Shown here: positions 62,887 through 64,000 of the stretch, piece after piece | Numbering within the stretch: the stretch's first letter is position 1 | How the letters are laid out: the number at the start of each line of letters is the position of its first letter | NCBI RefSeq assembly: GCF_007993865.1 | Contig: NZ_VIUH01000018.1 | Span: 1 to 64,000, forward strand | DNA length: 64,000 nt | Direction: 5' to 3' | Source of the DNA: Pseudomonas sp. SJZ079 | Lineage (GTDB): Bacteria; Pseudomonadota; Gammaproteobacteria; Pseudomonadales; Pseudomonadaceae | Program-made: the position numbers and the translations under genes | Notes under the pieces: generated by a model | Databases searched by the model: none | Seen by the model: only the letters and a program-made list of their open reading frames with translations | Told to the model about the DNA's origin: nothing

Positions 62887-63824
62887 AACGCGTGCATGTG
62901 GCTGCGGCGGTGATTCGTGGCGCGGACGGACGCATCCTGATCGCCAAGCGGGCGGATGCTAGCCATCAGGGCGGCCTCTGGGAGTTTCCCGGCGGCAAGG
63001 TGGAAAACGGCGAGGCGATTGAGGCGGCCCTGGCTCGGGAGCTGCAGGAAGAGCTGGGCATTCATCCGACAGCGGCGCGGCCGTTGATCCAGGTGCGTCA
63101 CGACTACCCGGACAAGCAGGTGCTGCTGGACGTCTGGGAGGTCTCGGCGTTCGCTGGCCAAGCGCATGGCGCAGAAGGGCAACCGCTGGCCTGGGTCAAT
63201 CCGCGGCAGTTGGGCGACTATGAGTTTCCGGCCGCCAATCGCCCCATCGTTGCCGCCGCGCGCTTGCCCGAGCGCTACCTGATCACCCCGGATGGACTGG
63301 GGCCAGCAGAATTATTGCGCGGTATCCAGCGTGCGCTGGACAGCGGCATCGCTCTGCTGCAATTGCGCGCCCCGGCGATGTTCGACCCGCAGTACCGTGA
63401 CCTGGCGCTGGATGCCGTGGGGCTGTGCGCTGGACGTGCGCAGCTGATGCTCAAGGGGCCGCTGGAATGGTTGAGCGACTTTCCCGCCGCTGGCTGGCAC
63501 CTGACGGCCCAACAGCTGCGCGAACTGGCAGATAGCGGACGGCCGTTAGCGGCCGAGCGCTGGCTGGCGGCGTCTTGTCACTCGGCTGAAGAACTGGCGC
63601 TGGCGGCGCAGTTGGGGGTGGATTTCGTCACCCTGTCGCCGCTGCAAGCGACGCCCACTCACCCGCAGGCACAACCACTCGGCTGGACCCGTGCGAGCGA
63701 ATTGTTGCAGGGCTTCAAGCAACCGGCGTATCTGCTCGGCGGCGTGGGCCCGACCGAGCTTGAGCGGGCGTGGCAGATCGGGGCGCAGGGGGTGGCGGGG
63801 ATTCGCGCGTTCTGGCCGGACTAA
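62883..63824 (+). CDS. mutT: MutT-type Nudix hydrolase fused to a ThiE-like domain
   Basis: A 314-residue two-domain protein. Residues 1-130 are a MutT Nudix domain with a perfect Nudix box (G38 to I60: GGKVENGE, seven residues, then RELQEELGI), which hydrolyses 8-oxo-dGTP to prevent A-to-C mutations. Residues about 135-314 resemble thiamine-phosphate synthase (ThiE) in fold pattern (YLITPDGL, ALLQLRAPAM, DFVTLSPLQATPTHP, LLGGVGPTELERAWQIGAQG) but the nucleophile- and phosphate-binding residues are diverged, so ThiE activity is doubtful. The fusion is seen in other Pseudomonas. The start is the GTG at 62883, overlapping the GST stop. Confidence 0.92.
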   Translation: MKRVHVAAAVIRGADGRILIAKRADASHQGGLWEFPGGKVENGEAIEAALARELQEELGIHPTAARPLIQVRHDYPDKQVLLDVWEVSAFAGQAHGAEGQPLAWVNPRQLGDYEFPAANRPIVAAARLPERYLITPDGLGPAELLRGIQRALDSGIALLQLRAPAMFDPQYRDLALDAVGLCAGRAQLMLKGPLEWLSDFPAAGWHLTAQQLRELADSGRPLAAERWLAASCHSAEELALAAQLGVDFVTLSPLQATPTHPQAQPLGWTRASELLQGFKQPAYLLGGVGPTELERAWQIGAQGVAGIRAFWPD

Positions 63825-63835
63825 TCAGTCGTGAC

Positions 63836-63866
63836 TTGACCGTGATGAGCCTGGGGAAGGTATATT
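63836..63866 (+). promoter_or_regulatory. promoter-like sequence before the last gene
   Basis: TTGACC (63836-63841), a 19-base spacer and TATATT (63861-63866). Both hexamers are good but the spacer is long. Confidence 0.4.
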
Positions 63867-63906
63867 GCACGCCCTGAAACGGTGCAAAGACAGGCGGGCG
63901 TGAGCG

Positions 63907-64000
63907 GTGAATAGTTTTAAGGGCTGGTTGCAGGGTTTCTGGCCGGCCCCGATGACCATCAGTCGAGGCGAGCAGGGCTTGAGTTGTGTCGGGGCCTTGC
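63907..64000 (+). CDS. start of a further gene, possibly an HPP-family membrane protein (cut by window edge)
   Basis: A GTG at 63907 opens a frame that stays open to the window end (31 codons). It begins with an N-terminal segment rich in aromatic residues, WLQGFWPAPMTISRGE, then LSCVGAL, as in HPP-family integral membrane proteins, whose first helix starts at this distance. The ribosome-binding site is weak. The family guess rests on this short stretch only. Confidence 0.45.
   Translation, partial: MNSFKGWLQGFWPAPMTISRGEQGLSCVGAL

Overview
The window is a stretch of conserved core chromosome from a Pseudomonas species. The evidence is the gene order (ptsO-rapZ-ptsN-hpf-rpoN-lpt-kds, then mla-ibaG-murA-hisGDC-algW, cys, petABC-sspAB, rnpB, the complete division/cell-wall cluster and secA-argJ). 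It is supported by the high GC content, Pseudomonas-type protein variants (fused CysNC, short HisG, AlgW, MutT-ThiE fusion, long TrpS) and a Pseudomonas-type REP doublet. About 66 protein genes and the RNase P RNA gene are packed with little spacing. I see no tRNA, CRISPR, prophage or complete transposon; only the extreme left edge hints at an insertion sequence.

Layout. 1-7.5 kb, minus strand: the tail of the envelope/nitrogen-PTS locus, read kdsD-kdsC-lptC-lptA-lptB-rpoN-hpf-ptsN-rapZ-ptsO (Kdo synthesis, LPS transport, sigma-54, ribosome hibernation, nitrogen phosphotransferase relay). 7.7-10.8 kb, plus: mlaFEDCB phospholipid transport. 10.9-15.8 kb, plus: ibaG, murA, hisG, hisD, hisC. 15.8-17 kb: algW (minus), divergent from a Nif3-family gene. 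18-20.8 kb: cysD-cysNC sulfate activation. 21-28.4 kb: zapG, a hydrolase, trpS, zapE, a GlxA-type regulator, an acyl-CoA dehydrogenase and a Tas-type aldo/keto reductase, the most loosely organised part. 28.6-33.5 kb: rplM-rpsI, petABC (cytochrome bc1) and sspAB. 33.5-36.9 kb, minus: lpoA-yraN-gmhA-BON lipoprotein. 37-38.3 kb: rsmI and rnpB. 38.5-56.3 kb: the full dcw cluster mraZ-rsmH-ftsL-ftsI-murE-murF-mraY-murD-ftsW-murG-murC-ddlB-ftsQ-ftsA-ftsZ-lpxC, mostly with overlapping stops and starts and no internal terminator that I can see. 56.4-64 kb: dciA (minus), an M23 peptidase, secA, argJ, a GST, mutT and the start of a further membrane-protein gene.

Taken together, most of the genes build and maintain the envelope: Kdo and lipid A (kdsC, kdsD, lpxC), LPS export (lptABC), phospholipid retrieval (mla), peptidoglycan precursors and synthesis (murA, murC-G, mraY, ddlB, ftsI, ftsW, lpoA), division (ftsLQAZ, zapE, zapG), periplasmic stress sensing (algW) and secretion (secA).

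I did not find an undescribed biological system. The observations most worth a second look are in non-coding DNA: a 10-bp-phased GTGG repeat array at the mra promoter that matches an MraZ operator, several unusually perfect palindromes (20939-20995, 62148-62183, 56890-56937), a REP doublet between hisD and hisC, a hairpin that may mask the rplM ribosome-binding site, and an odd 237-bp spacer ahead of rapZ. All function assignments come from reading motifs and gene order by eye; no database search was run.
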